Virus record (IMG/VR): IMGVR_UViG_3300043420_000949
Span: 1-33,050 of that record
DNA from: a virus
DNA length: 33,050 nt
Direction: 5' to 3' (one strand)
Numbering within the stretch: the first letter of the stretch is position 1; the number at the start of each line of letters is the position of its first letter. Under the pieces are notes generated by a model that was not told the DNA's origin, made no database searches, and was given only the letters and a program-made list of their open reading frames with translations. Both the position numbers and the translations under genes were made by a program. Of this stretch, positions 5,816 through 13,465 are shown piece after piece.

Positions 5816-6709
5816 ATGACAAAAAGATTTCTAGTCCCTATTAGCACAGATCATATTGATCTTGATCTTAACAATGTCTTCCCCAATGCGGCGGGAAGAA
5901 TTAGATGGGATTCAGAAGAAGGAACTGTCGATCTTGGAATGAACAACAACGTTGTTCAGTCTGTTGGCATGGAGTTTTTCATGCCCCCCACAAAGAATAA
6001 TTCGGGTGTAGATATTCCAGCAGGGTCTTTTGTTATGGCAACGGGGGCACAAGGAGATAGAATAACTATCGCTAAGGCGGTATCTAACTCTACAGTAGAT
6101 GCAGAATATATGATCGGTATCGCTGCCCACACTATATTGGACGGCTCAGAATCTGGACTAATCACTACTCACGGAACAGTAAAAGATATCAATACAAGTC
6201 TATGGGAAATTGGAGATATTCTCTATCCCAATCCAGCAGTTCCTGGCGGGTTAACAAAAGTAGAACCATCTGCACCAAACATTAGACTTCCTATTGCTAT
6301 TGTTTTAAGAAAACATGAAAATACTGGTCGTATTTATGTGAGAATGGATGTCTCTCATAAATTATCGGAAACATTAGATGTAGATATATCTTCTCCTCAA
6401 AATAATGACGTTCTTTCTTACAATTCTACTTCTGGAATGTGGCAAAATACTCAGCCACCATCAATAGTTCCATCTGGCACAGACTACCCCTTAACAAATT
6501 TAACAAATGGGGAACTTTTTTATAATACGTCAAACGGAAGAACTGGAATATATTTCTCTAATATTTGGAAAGAATTTGCCTATGTTGGTGACTCTGCCTC
6601 TATAGACAATGGAAACTCTTTTACTCAGAATTTTGAAAATACTTTGGATGGAGGTAACTCATCGACAACAATATTCGTCGGAAGTTATGATGGAGGAGTT
6701 GGATTATAA
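5816..6709 (+). CDS. Tail fibre protein
   Basis: A 297-residue fibre protein. The N-terminal MTKRFLVPISTDHIDLDLN module resembles the start of the preceding fibre; next is a conserved block (GRIRWDSEEGTVDLGM ... VGMEFFMPPTKNNSG, about 27-65) and a beta-rich segment on properties such as AGSFVMATGAQGDRITIAKA. The later part has GELFYNTSNGRTGIYFSNIWKEF, a typical fibre shaft-to-tip element, and the C-terminus ends VGSYDGGVGL. The role is probably in side-fibre assembly or receptor contact. It appears to start a new transcription unit, with a -10-like box six bases before ATG and a hairpin upstream. Confidence 0.75.
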   Translation: MTKRFLVPISTDHIDLDLNNVFPNAAGRIRWDSEEGTVDLGMNNNVVQSVGMEFFMPPTKNNSGVDIPAGSFVMATGAQGDRITIAKAVSNSTVDAEYMIGIAAHTILDGSESGLITTHGTVKDINTSLWEIGDILYPNPAVPGGLTKVEPSAPNIRLPIAIVLRKHENTGRIYVRMDVSHKLSETLDVDISSPQNNDVLSYNSTSGMWQNTQPPSIVPSGTDYPLTNLTNGELFYNTSNGRTGIYFSNIWKEFAYVGDSASIDNGNSFTQNFENTLDGGNSSTTIFVGSYDGGVGL

Positions 6710-6716
6710 CATTTAA

Positions 6717-6725
6717 TGTTATAAT
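6717..6725 (+). promoter_or_regulatory. Extended -10 (TGTTATAAT)
   Basis: TGTTATAAT lies 17 bases before the ATG at 6742. Transcription would start about at the SD GAGGA (6731-6735), giving a very short leader. Confidence 0.5.
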
Positions 6726-6741
6726 TTGATGAGGAATTAAA

Positions 6742-7410
6742 ATGGCGACACTTATACAGGTTAGAAGAGATACGCAGGCTAATTGGACGGCTAACAACCC
6801 CATCCTTGCCGCTGGCGAAATTGCTTTTTCTACAGATCAATATAGAATTAAAATTGGTGATGGAACGTCAAACTGGTCAACACTTGACTACATGACAGCA
6901 ACTGCTACAGAAATTACAAACCAAATTAATGCTGCCATTTCTGGACTTATTGATTCTGCACCAGAAACACTTAACACTCTTAATGAAATTGCGGCGGCAA
7001 TCAATGATGACGCAAACTTCTTTAATACTGTTGCCACCATAAATTCTCCATCATTTACTGGCTCCATCACCTTAGACTCCAAAGTTAATCTAGATACATC
7101 TACAACATTGATTTCTGCAAATACCGCCACTACAATAAATGCATTGGCTGCTTCATCATATAGAAGCGCAGAATATCTTATCCAGGTTAGTCAAGGAGCA
7201 AAGCAAACTCTTTCCAAAGTAATTATGCTTCATGATGGAACTACCGCTAATATTGCTGAGTATGGTGTTATTGAATTGGGCTCACCAAGAATTCCTTTAA
7301 CCATCTCTGCAACCCTCTCAGGAGGAAATGTTTTACTTCAGGCAACAATCACGGACGCTGAAACCACAAGTGCTTCAGTAGAAGTAATTAGAACAGCAAT
7401 CGTGGTATAA
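6742..7410 (+). CDS. Tail fibre with Mtd-like N-terminal domain
   Basis: A 222-residue protein. Residues 1-50 (LIQVRRDTQANWTANNPILAAGEIAF...IKIGDGTSNW) match the N-terminal trimerisation domain of phage major tropism determinants and many fibres. Residues about 55-120 include the NTLNEIAAAINDDANFFNT motif. The C-terminal about 90 residues (SSYRSAEYLIQVSQG ... HDGTTANIAEYG ... VEVIRTAIVV) are a discrete tip domain also present at the end of the 20076 gene. No reverse transcriptase or template repeat for a diversity-generating retroelement was seen nearby. Its stop codon is embedded in the next promoter. Confidence 0.85.
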   Translation: MATLIQVRRDTQANWTANNPILAAGEIAFSTDQYRIKIGDGTSNWSTLDYMTATATEITNQINAAISGLIDSAPETLNTLNEIAAAINDDANFFNTVATINSPSFTGSITLDSKVNLDTSTTLISANTATTINALAASSYRSAEYLIQVSQGAKQTLSKVIMLHDGTTANIAEYGVIELGSPRIPLTISATLSGGNVLLQATITDAETTSASVEVIRTAIVV

Positions 7411-7411
7411 T
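7403..7411 (+). promoter_or_regulatory. Extended -10 (TGGTATAAT) overlapping a stop codon
   Basis: TGGTATAAT contains the TAA stop (7408-7410) of the preceding fibre gene. It serves the gene starting at 7447, whose SD is AAGGGG (7429-7434). Confidence 0.55.
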
Positions 7412-7446
7412 AAAAATAAATAAATAAAAAGGGGATAGTGAACCTT

Positions 7447-7743
7447 ATGGCAGACAAGAACTTCAAAGTAAAGAATGGCATAGAAGTTGGTGACAGAGAT
7501 ATTGTCACACCAGATGGTGTCATTACCCTTCCAACAGGAACTCACGAACTTGCTCCTACCGATTCCCCCGTTTTTACGGGTACAGTCGATGTAACAGGAG
7601 CCACATTTGATGGACTTGACGCTTTACCAGATCAGGCAGGAAATGCGGGGGAATATCTAACAACAGATGGAACTACTGCCTCCTGGGTGCCTCTCAATGT
7701 AGAGCCCGTAATTCACCCCATGTTCATTATAGGAGGAGTATAA
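7447..7743 (+). CDS. Short tail fibre/linker protein
   Basis: A 98-residue protein with the fibre start signature MADKNFKVKNGIEVGD, followed by SPVFTGTVDVTG (about 37-48) and ALPDQAGNAGEYLTTDGTTASWVPL (about 58-82), an element that in longer fibres sits just before the receptor-binding tip. Here the protein ends soon afterward, so the tip is supplied by, or was replaced by, the downstream propeller genes. The ATG at 7447 is preferred over an in-frame GTG at 7438, which lies too close to the SD. The next gene begins two bases after its stop with its own strong AGGAGG. Confidence 0.75.
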   Translation: MADKNFKVKNGIEVGDRDIVTPDGVITLPTGTHELAPTDSPVFTGTVDVTGATFDGLDALPDQAGNAGEYLTTDGTTASWVPLNVEPVIHPMFIIGGV

Positions 7744-7744
7744 A

Positions 7745-8989
7745 ATGGCAGAATCATATAAGAGATTAGGCACTATTAATGCTATTGATGATAGGGAAAA
7801 ACTTTTTTATATCGCTCCTGCTGACACACAAACTTTAATTTCTAATATTACTGTGACTAATCTATCATCACAAGACACTACAATTGATATCAATGTATAT
7901 GAAAGTGGAATTACGCAGCAAAGCGACTTAAATGATGCTTTTACTTCTCAATTTATTGTTGGAGGAAGAAACTCGGCGCAGGGATATTCAACAGATGGAA
8001 TAAATTGGGTCAACATAACATTGCCAATTAATGATTCATATGGGCACTGGCAATTCGATTTTGGAAATGGCAAGATTTTAGGAATTCTTGACTCAAATGA
8101 TTATCCAGTTATTGCCACAAGTGTAGACGCACTTGCATGGACTACTTCAACATTGTCATACTACCCTACAGGTGTCGCTTTTGGAAATGGAAAATTTGTT
8201 ATTCTTGCTGGCCAATACTCCCTTGTTTCTACTGACGCTGTTTCCTGGACAACAGGAACGCTTAATTATGGCTATGAGAATCTTTCATTCGTTAATGGTT
8301 TTTTTGCCGCAACCTCCTTTTGGGGAGCAACCCCTGGGGTGGTATTTTCTACAAATGGTACTACATGGACCCCAACAACATTGCCCTTTAATAATATGAT
8401 TTCAGAGGTTGCTTATGGAAATGGCGTATATGTTGCAGTAAGAGGATATAGAACATCTACTACTACAGACATAGCCGCATATTCTACTGATTTGATAACA
8501 TGGACTTCAACTACATTGTCAGCAATTCAGGGGTGGATGGGTGTTGCATATGGCAATGGAAAGTTTGTCGCTGTTGCTTACGGAAACCCTTCAAGTAACC
8601 AAACTAATCAAATTTCTATATCAACAGACGCAATAACATGGACGGCTGCAACAATATCTTCAGTCTCTCGCTGGCTGGATATAACCAATGATGGTGAAAA
8701 ATTTGTTGCTGTTGCTAGTGGTACAACAGCATCGTACTCTACCGATGGAATAACCTGGACATCAACATCTGTTCAGGGGAACAGCGAAAGAACCATTGCA
8801 TCTGAAAGATCATTGAAAAAATTTAATTCTGATGCTTCAAAAAGACTTTATAATGATTTAAAAATTCAAGCAAACGATACAAAAGTTCTTGAACCAGGAA
8901 TTGCCTTAGAATCAGGATCTTCAATAGTCATAAAAAATAATTCAGGTGGCAATTTAATATTTTCCGCCTTCGGAGTTGAACTATCATGA
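7745..8989 (+). CDS. Seven-bladed propeller tail protein A
   Basis: A 414-residue protein. Residues 1-55 (YKRLGTINAIDDREKLFYIAP...ITVTNLSSQ) and the last about 60 (NDLKIQANDTKVLEPGIALES ... IFSAFGVELS) together resemble the two halves of a single widespread phage beta-sandwich domain. Between them are seven degenerate Asp-box repeats (STDGINW, SVDALAW, STDAVSW, STNGTTW, STDLITW, STDAITW, STDGITW), each in a unit of about 40 residues with a YGNGKFVAVA-like strand. Seven units suggest a closed beta-propeller inserted in a loop. Likely role: tail-tip receptor or glycan binding. AGGAGG eight bases upstream fixes the start. It overlaps the next gene by four bases (ATGA). The fold is inferred from repeats. 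Confidence 0.82.
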   Translation: MAESYKRLGTINAIDDREKLFYIAPADTQTLISNITVTNLSSQDTTIDINVYESGITQQSDLNDAFTSQFIVGGRNSAQGYSTDGINWVNITLPINDSYGHWQFDFGNGKILGILDSNDYPVIATSVDALAWTTSTLSYYPTGVAFGNGKFVILAGQYSLVSTDAVSWTTGTLNYGYENLSFVNGFFAATSFWGATPGVVFSTNGTTWTPTTLPFNNMISEVAYGNGVYVAVRGYRTSTTTDIAAYSTDLITWTSTTLSAIQGWMGVAYGNGKFVAVAYGNPSSNQTNQISISTDAITWTAATISSVSRWLDITNDGEKFVAVASGTTASYSTDGITWTSTSVQGNSERTIASERSLKKFNSDASKRLYNDLKIQANDTKVLEPGIALESGSSIVIKNNSGGNLIFSAFGVELS

Positions 8990-11166
8990 CAGATTATAAA
9001 ATATTAGGACAGAGTGCCCCATCCAATCTTATATTTGAAGATGTTTATTCTACTCCGACTAATAAAACAGCACTAATTAGAGCAATAAACGTAATAAACA
9101 ATTCATCAAATTCATCAGACAAAATTAATATTGGGACAAAGGAAAATACTGGAGTACAACAGAGAGAACTTTTTATTAGACGCGGCCTTAATGGAATTGA
9201 CACTCAAATAAGCAAAGATGGAATAATTTGGGAGACAAAACTTAAATTCATTAATGGACAAACTGGATTTTTTACTTCTTATGCAGGCAATTTTGGACAA
9301 GATGTTTTGTTGAATAATTTTTCTTATATTGCAAAGAGTCAAGACCTTATTAATTGGACAGGTTGTACTATACCATTTTTCCTTTCAATCGGCGGAGTCG
9401 GCGCAATTGTTGCTTCTTCAGAAAGAGTGGTTGTTTCGGGTAATTATGGAGCCTATGCAACATCAACAGATTTAATAACTTGGGAGTCTAGTAGCGAAAA
9501 GATTGGATTTTTAGCACAAGGTGGAAGCAGTATTTTATACAATGATGGAAAGTTTGTCTCAGTTGGAGGTTCTGGTCCTATAGCATCTACCTCTACAGAC
9601 GGTATAACTTGGACCTTCTATACCGTAGGATCATTGTCATATCGTGATTATAGTAGAGGATCAGCCATTTATGGAGGAGGCACTTTGCTTTTAGTGCCAG
9701 GATATACAGCAGATGTAATTTCTTCTACAGATGCCATTACATGGACGATAAGTTCGACATTGGTTACTAATAGTAAACGATATGCATCTGCTGCACATGG
9801 AAATGGCATATTCCTTGTTGGATATGAAAATTCTTCTACTCAAGCGTCCACTTCTACAGATGGCATAACTTGGACGGTAAATTCTTCATTTTATAATTAT
9901 TACAGTAGTCTTTTTGGAGGTGTAAGTGGAATTAAATCAATTTCTTTTGGATCTGGTAAATTTGTTGTAATTCCTGACACCTATGGCGCCACTATATTTC
10001 CTTATTCTACAGATGCAATAACATGGAATCATTCAACATTGCCAGCATCTACTAATTGGATAAAAATTATTAGTGATGGTACTAATTTTTTTGCTCTTGC
10101 ACAGGATGGTTCTGGTGCCTACTCCACAGACGGAATAACTTGGACGGCACGATCTTTTCCAGAGGCATTTGCCTCCTCAACTCTGTCTTATAGCCGTATT
10201 AACTATGTAAATAACAAATATATAGTTACTGGATATTTTGGTAGTTATATCCCAAAGGCATATACAAGCACAGATGCAATAACTTGGACAGAAAATACAG
10301 CAAAATTTTTCTCTACCCATCCTACTGCATCCATTGCTTATGATGGTGTTTCGCAATTCATGGCCCTTGGAAACGGTTCAAATCTTCCATTCCGTTCCAC
10401 AGATTTGATTTCGTTTGATGGTCCATATGTAACTCCTAGAATGGGAAACAACACTACTACTTCCATACTTGAATACGGAAATGGGCTATTCGTCGCTTTA
10501 GATAGAGATACATACAATTTTGCCTATTCAACTGATGGAGTACTATGGACTGCTAGTACATTACCAGCAGCCCCTGTTGGTGATTTTTATGCTGGAAAAG
10601 TTATTTATAAAAACTCTAAGTTTGTTGCTATTGGAACTTCACAATTTTCATATATATCAACAGACGGTATTACTTGGTCACCTAACACCATGTCTTCTGT
10701 ATCAGTAACTTGGAGAGATATTGCCTATGGCAATAATGCCTTTATTTGTACAAAAGCAACACAGGACGGAGTATATTCAACAGACGGCATTACCTGGACT
10801 CCTATGACGTTCCCAACTGGAAATTGGTATGATGTAGCATATGGGGACAACAGGTTTATTGCTGTTGGATTGCCTGTAGGAGGGATCACCAGTAATGCTC
10901 AAGGAATTTCAGCATATTCAACTGATGGAATTACTTGGACTCTTAACGAGATTATAGACACTCATTATCGCGGCGAGATAAAGAATATTCAGGCATCTTA
11001 TACAAACATGGTTACCCAAAATGATTTATTTTTTGCTAATTATGAAATTTTACCAAATGAAACGGTAACAATTAAGGGTGGACACATAGTAGAAGAGGGA
11101 CACGATCTTGTCTTTATGTCAAAAAATGGCACAACTACATTCCACGCTTTCGGAGGAGAAATTTAA
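8986..11166 (+). CDS. Double-propeller tail protein B (14 repeats)
   Basis: A 726-residue protein with the same ends as its neighbour: an N-terminal half-domain (MTDYKILGQSAPSNLIFEDVY ... INVINNSS) and C-terminal half-domain (YEILPNETVTIKGGHIVEEG ... FHAFGGEI). Between them I count 14 Asp-box-like motifs (SKDGIIW, SQDLINW, STDLITW, STDGITW and so on, with STDLISF as the tenth), exactly twice seven. This predicts two seven-bladed propellers in tandem inserted into the sandwich domain. It is translationally coupled on both sides (ATGA before, TAATG after). Early repeats are the most diverged and late ones the most regular. Probable adhesin; sialidase activity is not supported because catalytic residues cannot be assigned. 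Confidence 0.82.
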   Translation: MTDYKILGQSAPSNLIFEDVYSTPTNKTALIRAINVINNSSNSSDKINIGTKENTGVQQRELFIRRGLNGIDTQISKDGIIWETKLKFINGQTGFFTSYAGNFGQDVLLNNFSYIAKSQDLINWTGCTIPFFLSIGGVGAIVASSERVVVSGNYGAYATSTDLITWESSSEKIGFLAQGGSSILYNDGKFVSVGGSGPIASTSTDGITWTFYTVGSLSYRDYSRGSAIYGGGTLLLVPGYTADVISSTDAITWTISSTLVTNSKRYASAAHGNGIFLVGYENSSTQASTSTDGITWTVNSSFYNYYSSLFGGVSGIKSISFGSGKFVVIPDTYGATIFPYSTDAITWNHSTLPASTNWIKIISDGTNFFALAQDGSGAYSTDGITWTARSFPEAFASSTLSYSRINYVNNKYIVTGYFGSYIPKAYTSTDAITWTENTAKFFSTHPTASIAYDGVSQFMALGNGSNLPFRSTDLISFDGPYVTPRMGNNTTTSILEYGNGLFVALDRDTYNFAYSTDGVLWTASTLPAAPVGDFYAGKVIYKNSKFVAIGTSQFSYISTDGITWSPNTMSSVSVTWRDIAYGNNAFICTKATQDGVYSTDGITWTPMTFPTGNWYDVAYGDNRFIAVGLPVGGITSNAQGISAYSTDGITWTLNEIIDTHYRGEIKNIQASYTNMVTQNDLFFANYEILPNETVTIKGGHIVEEGHDLVFMSKNGTTTFHAFGGEI

Positions 11167-12308
11167 TGGGCATTGAAAGAACATCAAAAACTGTTTTTGA
11201 CAATTTAACTGTTTCAAATGATATAAATGTTTCGGGTGACTTAGATGTTTCAGGAAATTTGGATGTTTCTGGAGATATCTCAGAATTGTCAGATTTATTA
11301 GGGAAAAGAATTGTTTTTACGACAAGCAATCAAATACTTTATTCTACAAATGGCCGTACTTGGAATCAAAATTCAATGTCATCCTCCTCTCTCCCAGATT
11401 CAGCCGCATTTGGAAATGGATTGTTTGTTGCTGTAAGGAATTACAATAATTCTGTTAGCATCTCCACAAATGGAATCACATGGACTTTGGGAACATTGCC
11501 TATATCTAGAACAAACGATGGAGGCATAACTTTTGGTAAAAATATCTTTGTTGTTACATCGGGAGAGCAAGACGTATCCTACTCCACAGATGGAATAACG
11601 TGGTCTTCCTCATCACTACCATCCACGGTGTTCGGTGGCAGGGTTGCTTATGGGAACGATGTTTTTGTTGCTATGTCATCACGCAACTATGCTGAAATGT
11701 CATACTCCACAGATGCAATAACCTGGACTGTTTCATCAACCATATCAGGTAGAAAATGGATTCCAGCGTATGGAAATGGATCATTTGTTGCGGTAGCCCC
11801 GAACTATAATCTATCCGCTATTTCTGCAAATGGAATAAATTGGTCTACTGGAACTATGCCTTCCGCAAATTGGAAAGATATTGAATACGGTAATGATAGA
11901 TTTGTTGCAATAGCATATAATTCAGATCAATCAGCCATATCTCAAGATGGCTTTGTTTGGACAGCGACCACATTACCCTCAGGCGCCTACCGCTGGCATA
12001 GTTTAAACTATGGAAATAATACATTTTATGCTATAGGTGCAATAATAAACACAAAAAATGTTCTCATTGCTTCTTCTACAGATGGCATCGCTTGGACGGC
12101 CACAACAGTATCAACAAGTATGACTAATGGTGCATGGCGTCTATCTGTTTATGGAGAAATAGTAAGTGAAAATCAATATCCAATAGCAGAACAGATCAAA
12201 GATTTACAATTAGAATTAAGGTCAACATCAACAAAAACAATTATAACGTCCCAACTAGCCCCCGCTGGAGGTAATGACGGAGACATTTGGCTACAATATT
12301 TTCTATAA
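11166..12308 (+). CDS. Propeller tail fibre C with VSG-repeat stalk
   Basis: A 380-residue protein. The N-terminus (about 14-42) is a run of six-residue repeats (VSNDIN, VSGDLD, VSGNLD, VSGDIS) of the type that forms beta-helical fibre stalks. It is followed by seven Asp-box-like motifs (STNGRTW, STNGITW, STDGITW, STDAITW, SANGINW, SQDGFVW, STDGIAW). The C-terminus (QLAPAGGNDGDIWLQYFL) is a common fibre ending. So the architecture is stalk, one seven-bladed propeller, then a short end piece. The start overlaps the preceding stop and is preceded by GGAGGAG. The different scaffold around an equivalent propeller, compared with genes A and B, shows the propeller behaves as a movable module. Confidence 0.82.
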   Translation: MGIERTSKTVFDNLTVSNDINVSGDLDVSGNLDVSGDISELSDLLGKRIVFTTSNQILYSTNGRTWNQNSMSSSSLPDSAAFGNGLFVAVRNYNNSVSISTNGITWTLGTLPISRTNDGGITFGKNIFVVTSGEQDVSYSTDGITWSSSSLPSTVFGGRVAYGNDVFVAMSSRNYAEMSYSTDAITWTVSSTISGRKWIPAYGNGSFVAVAPNYNLSAISANGINWSTGTMPSANWKDIEYGNDRFVAIAYNSDQSAISQDGFVWTATTLPSGAYRWHSLNYGNNTFYAIGAIINTKNVLIASSTDGIAWTATTVSTSMTNGAWRLSVYGEIVSENQYPIAEQIKDLQLELRSTSTKTIITSQLAPAGGNDGDIWLQYFL

Positions 12309-12317
12309 GGATATATT

Positions 12318-13307
12318 ATGACTGCATATGCAAAAGTTGGCGGAACATGGCAAGAACTTAACCCTACTAATGTAAAAATAGGATCTACTTGGTATCCCGT
12401 TGATAAGGGTTATGTCAAAGTGGGTGGAGCGTGGCAAGAATTTTATTCTGCAGTTTTCGTTCCTGAAATGTTTGCTACTGTGCAAGTGCCAGGTCCCTAT
12501 CCAAATACATCTTCACTCGCTGCTACCTCTAGTAATGGAGTAAGGTGGACTGCTAGAACACTTCCAATAAACCAAAGTTGGAGTTCTGTCTCTAATGCCA
12601 ACAATATCCTTTTTGCTTTGCCATATTCATCAACTACTGGGGCCCTCTCTACAGATGGCGTAACTTGGACCGCCATTCAGTTGCCAGCCTCAGGTAGTAT
12701 TTGGTATTCAGTAGTTTACGGTAATAATCTTTTTGTTATTGTAGGAAATAACTTTGGATTAGGGTATTCTACAAATGGAGTAACCTGGACTAACAGAACA
12801 ATGCCAACTTCTGGTGGATGGAGGGACGTTGCCTATGGGAATAATGTTTTTGTTGCTGTTAGACAAACTAGTTCTGTAGTAGCAATTTCTACTAATGGTA
12901 CAACCTGGACGCTTAGTAGTACAATGCCATCTAGCAGCGGTTGGAATTCCATCGACTATGGCAATGGCACATTTATTGTTACATCAAGATATAGCAATTT
13001 TGTCGCTGCGTCTACTAATGGCACAACATGGACGCTTAGAACTTTGCCAATAAATATGGATTGGCAGTCAATTGCTTATGGAAGTGGTAGATTTGTTGCT
13101 GTAGGAATTAATTCCTATGGAGCAACTACCTCTACTGACGGAATAACCTGGACGGCTGTAACATTGCCTAAAAGAATGTCTCAGAGGGTATCTCATAACA
13201 ACGGGGTATTTGTTGTTACGGGATCAGGTACTTCCACCGCTATCTATTCTACTGATGCTGCAACTTGGACCATTAGATCATTGCCAGCATATGGCAATTG
13301 GTTGTAA
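12318..13307 (+). CDS. Propeller tail protein D with KVGGTW repeats
   Basis: A 329-residue protein. Residues 1-43 hold three copies of a short repeat (AKVGGTWQEL, VKIGSTWYPV, VKVGGAWQEF), a known phage virion element. The rest has seven Asp-box-like motifs (SSNGVRW, STDGVTW, STNGVTW, STNGTTW twice, STDGITW, STDAATW), consistent with one seven-bladed propeller ending at the C-terminus (SLPAYGNWL). AAGGA precedes the ATG, which lies nine bases after the previous stop. The propeller units have the consensus W..V.YGNN.FVAV then STNG.TWT.RT.P. Predicted receptor-binding protein; the target is unknown. Confidence 0.82.
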   Translation: MTAYAKVGGTWQELNPTNVKIGSTWYPVDKGYVKVGGAWQEFYSAVFVPEMFATVQVPGPYPNTSSLAATSSNGVRWTARTLPINQSWSSVSNANNILFALPYSSTTGALSTDGVTWTAIQLPASGSIWYSVVYGNNLFVIVGNNFGLGYSTNGVTWTNRTMPTSGGWRDVAYGNNVFVAVRQTSSVVAISTNGTTWTLSSTMPSSSGWNSIDYGNGTFIVTSRYSNFVAASTNGTTWTLRTLPINMDWQSIAYGSGRFVAVGINSYGATTSTDGITWTAVTLPKRMSQRVSHNNGVFVVTGSGTSTAIYSTDAATWTIRSLPAYGNWL

Positions 13308-13333
13308 TATTTTTTTAAATATTGGAAATGCTG

Positions 13334-13339
13334 TATAAT
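13334..13339 (+). promoter_or_regulatory. -10 element TATAAT
   Basis: TATAAT, preceded by CTG so the TG is one base out of register, lies 30 bases upstream of the small ORF at 13370, which has its own SD (TTGGAG, 13359-13364). Confidence 0.5.
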
Positions 13340-13369
13340 TGACAAATAAAAATAATGGTTGGAGAATGA

Positions 13370-13465
13370 ATGCAGCATTATAAATTCGCACCCTATTCTA
13401 TAGCAGCGACAACATTTATCCAACGCGAAAAAATGACTAGAAACATACCAGGAGTATTGAGATAA
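13370..13465 (+). CDS. Small 31-residue ORF before propeller gene E
   Basis: The ORF begins MQHYKFAPYSIAATTF and ends NIPGVLR. Its stop overlaps the start of the next gene (TAATG), and TTGGAG five bases upstream gives it an SD. It fills an otherwise empty 160-bp gap. Its leader and first four codons (MQHY) closely match those of the glycosyltransferase at 14408 (ATGCAGCATTA in both, with TTGGA upstream). It may be a real leader peptide that couples translation to gene E, or a remnant left when a gene like the 14408 one was duplicated and cut down. No function is recognised. Confidence 0.45.
   Translation: MQHYKFAPYSIAATTFIQREKMTRNIPGVLR

Noticed and set aside
6742-7410. Diversity-generating retroelement suggested by the Mtd-like domain
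   Set aside because: No reverse transcriptase, no template/variable repeat pair and no A-rich variable codons were found in the window; the N-terminal domain alone is common in fibres.
13306-13323. AT-only inverted repeat after propeller gene D as terminator
   Set aside because: AATATTT/AAATATT has no G-C pairs, so a stable hairpin is unlikely; it may only be A+T-rich promoter DNA.
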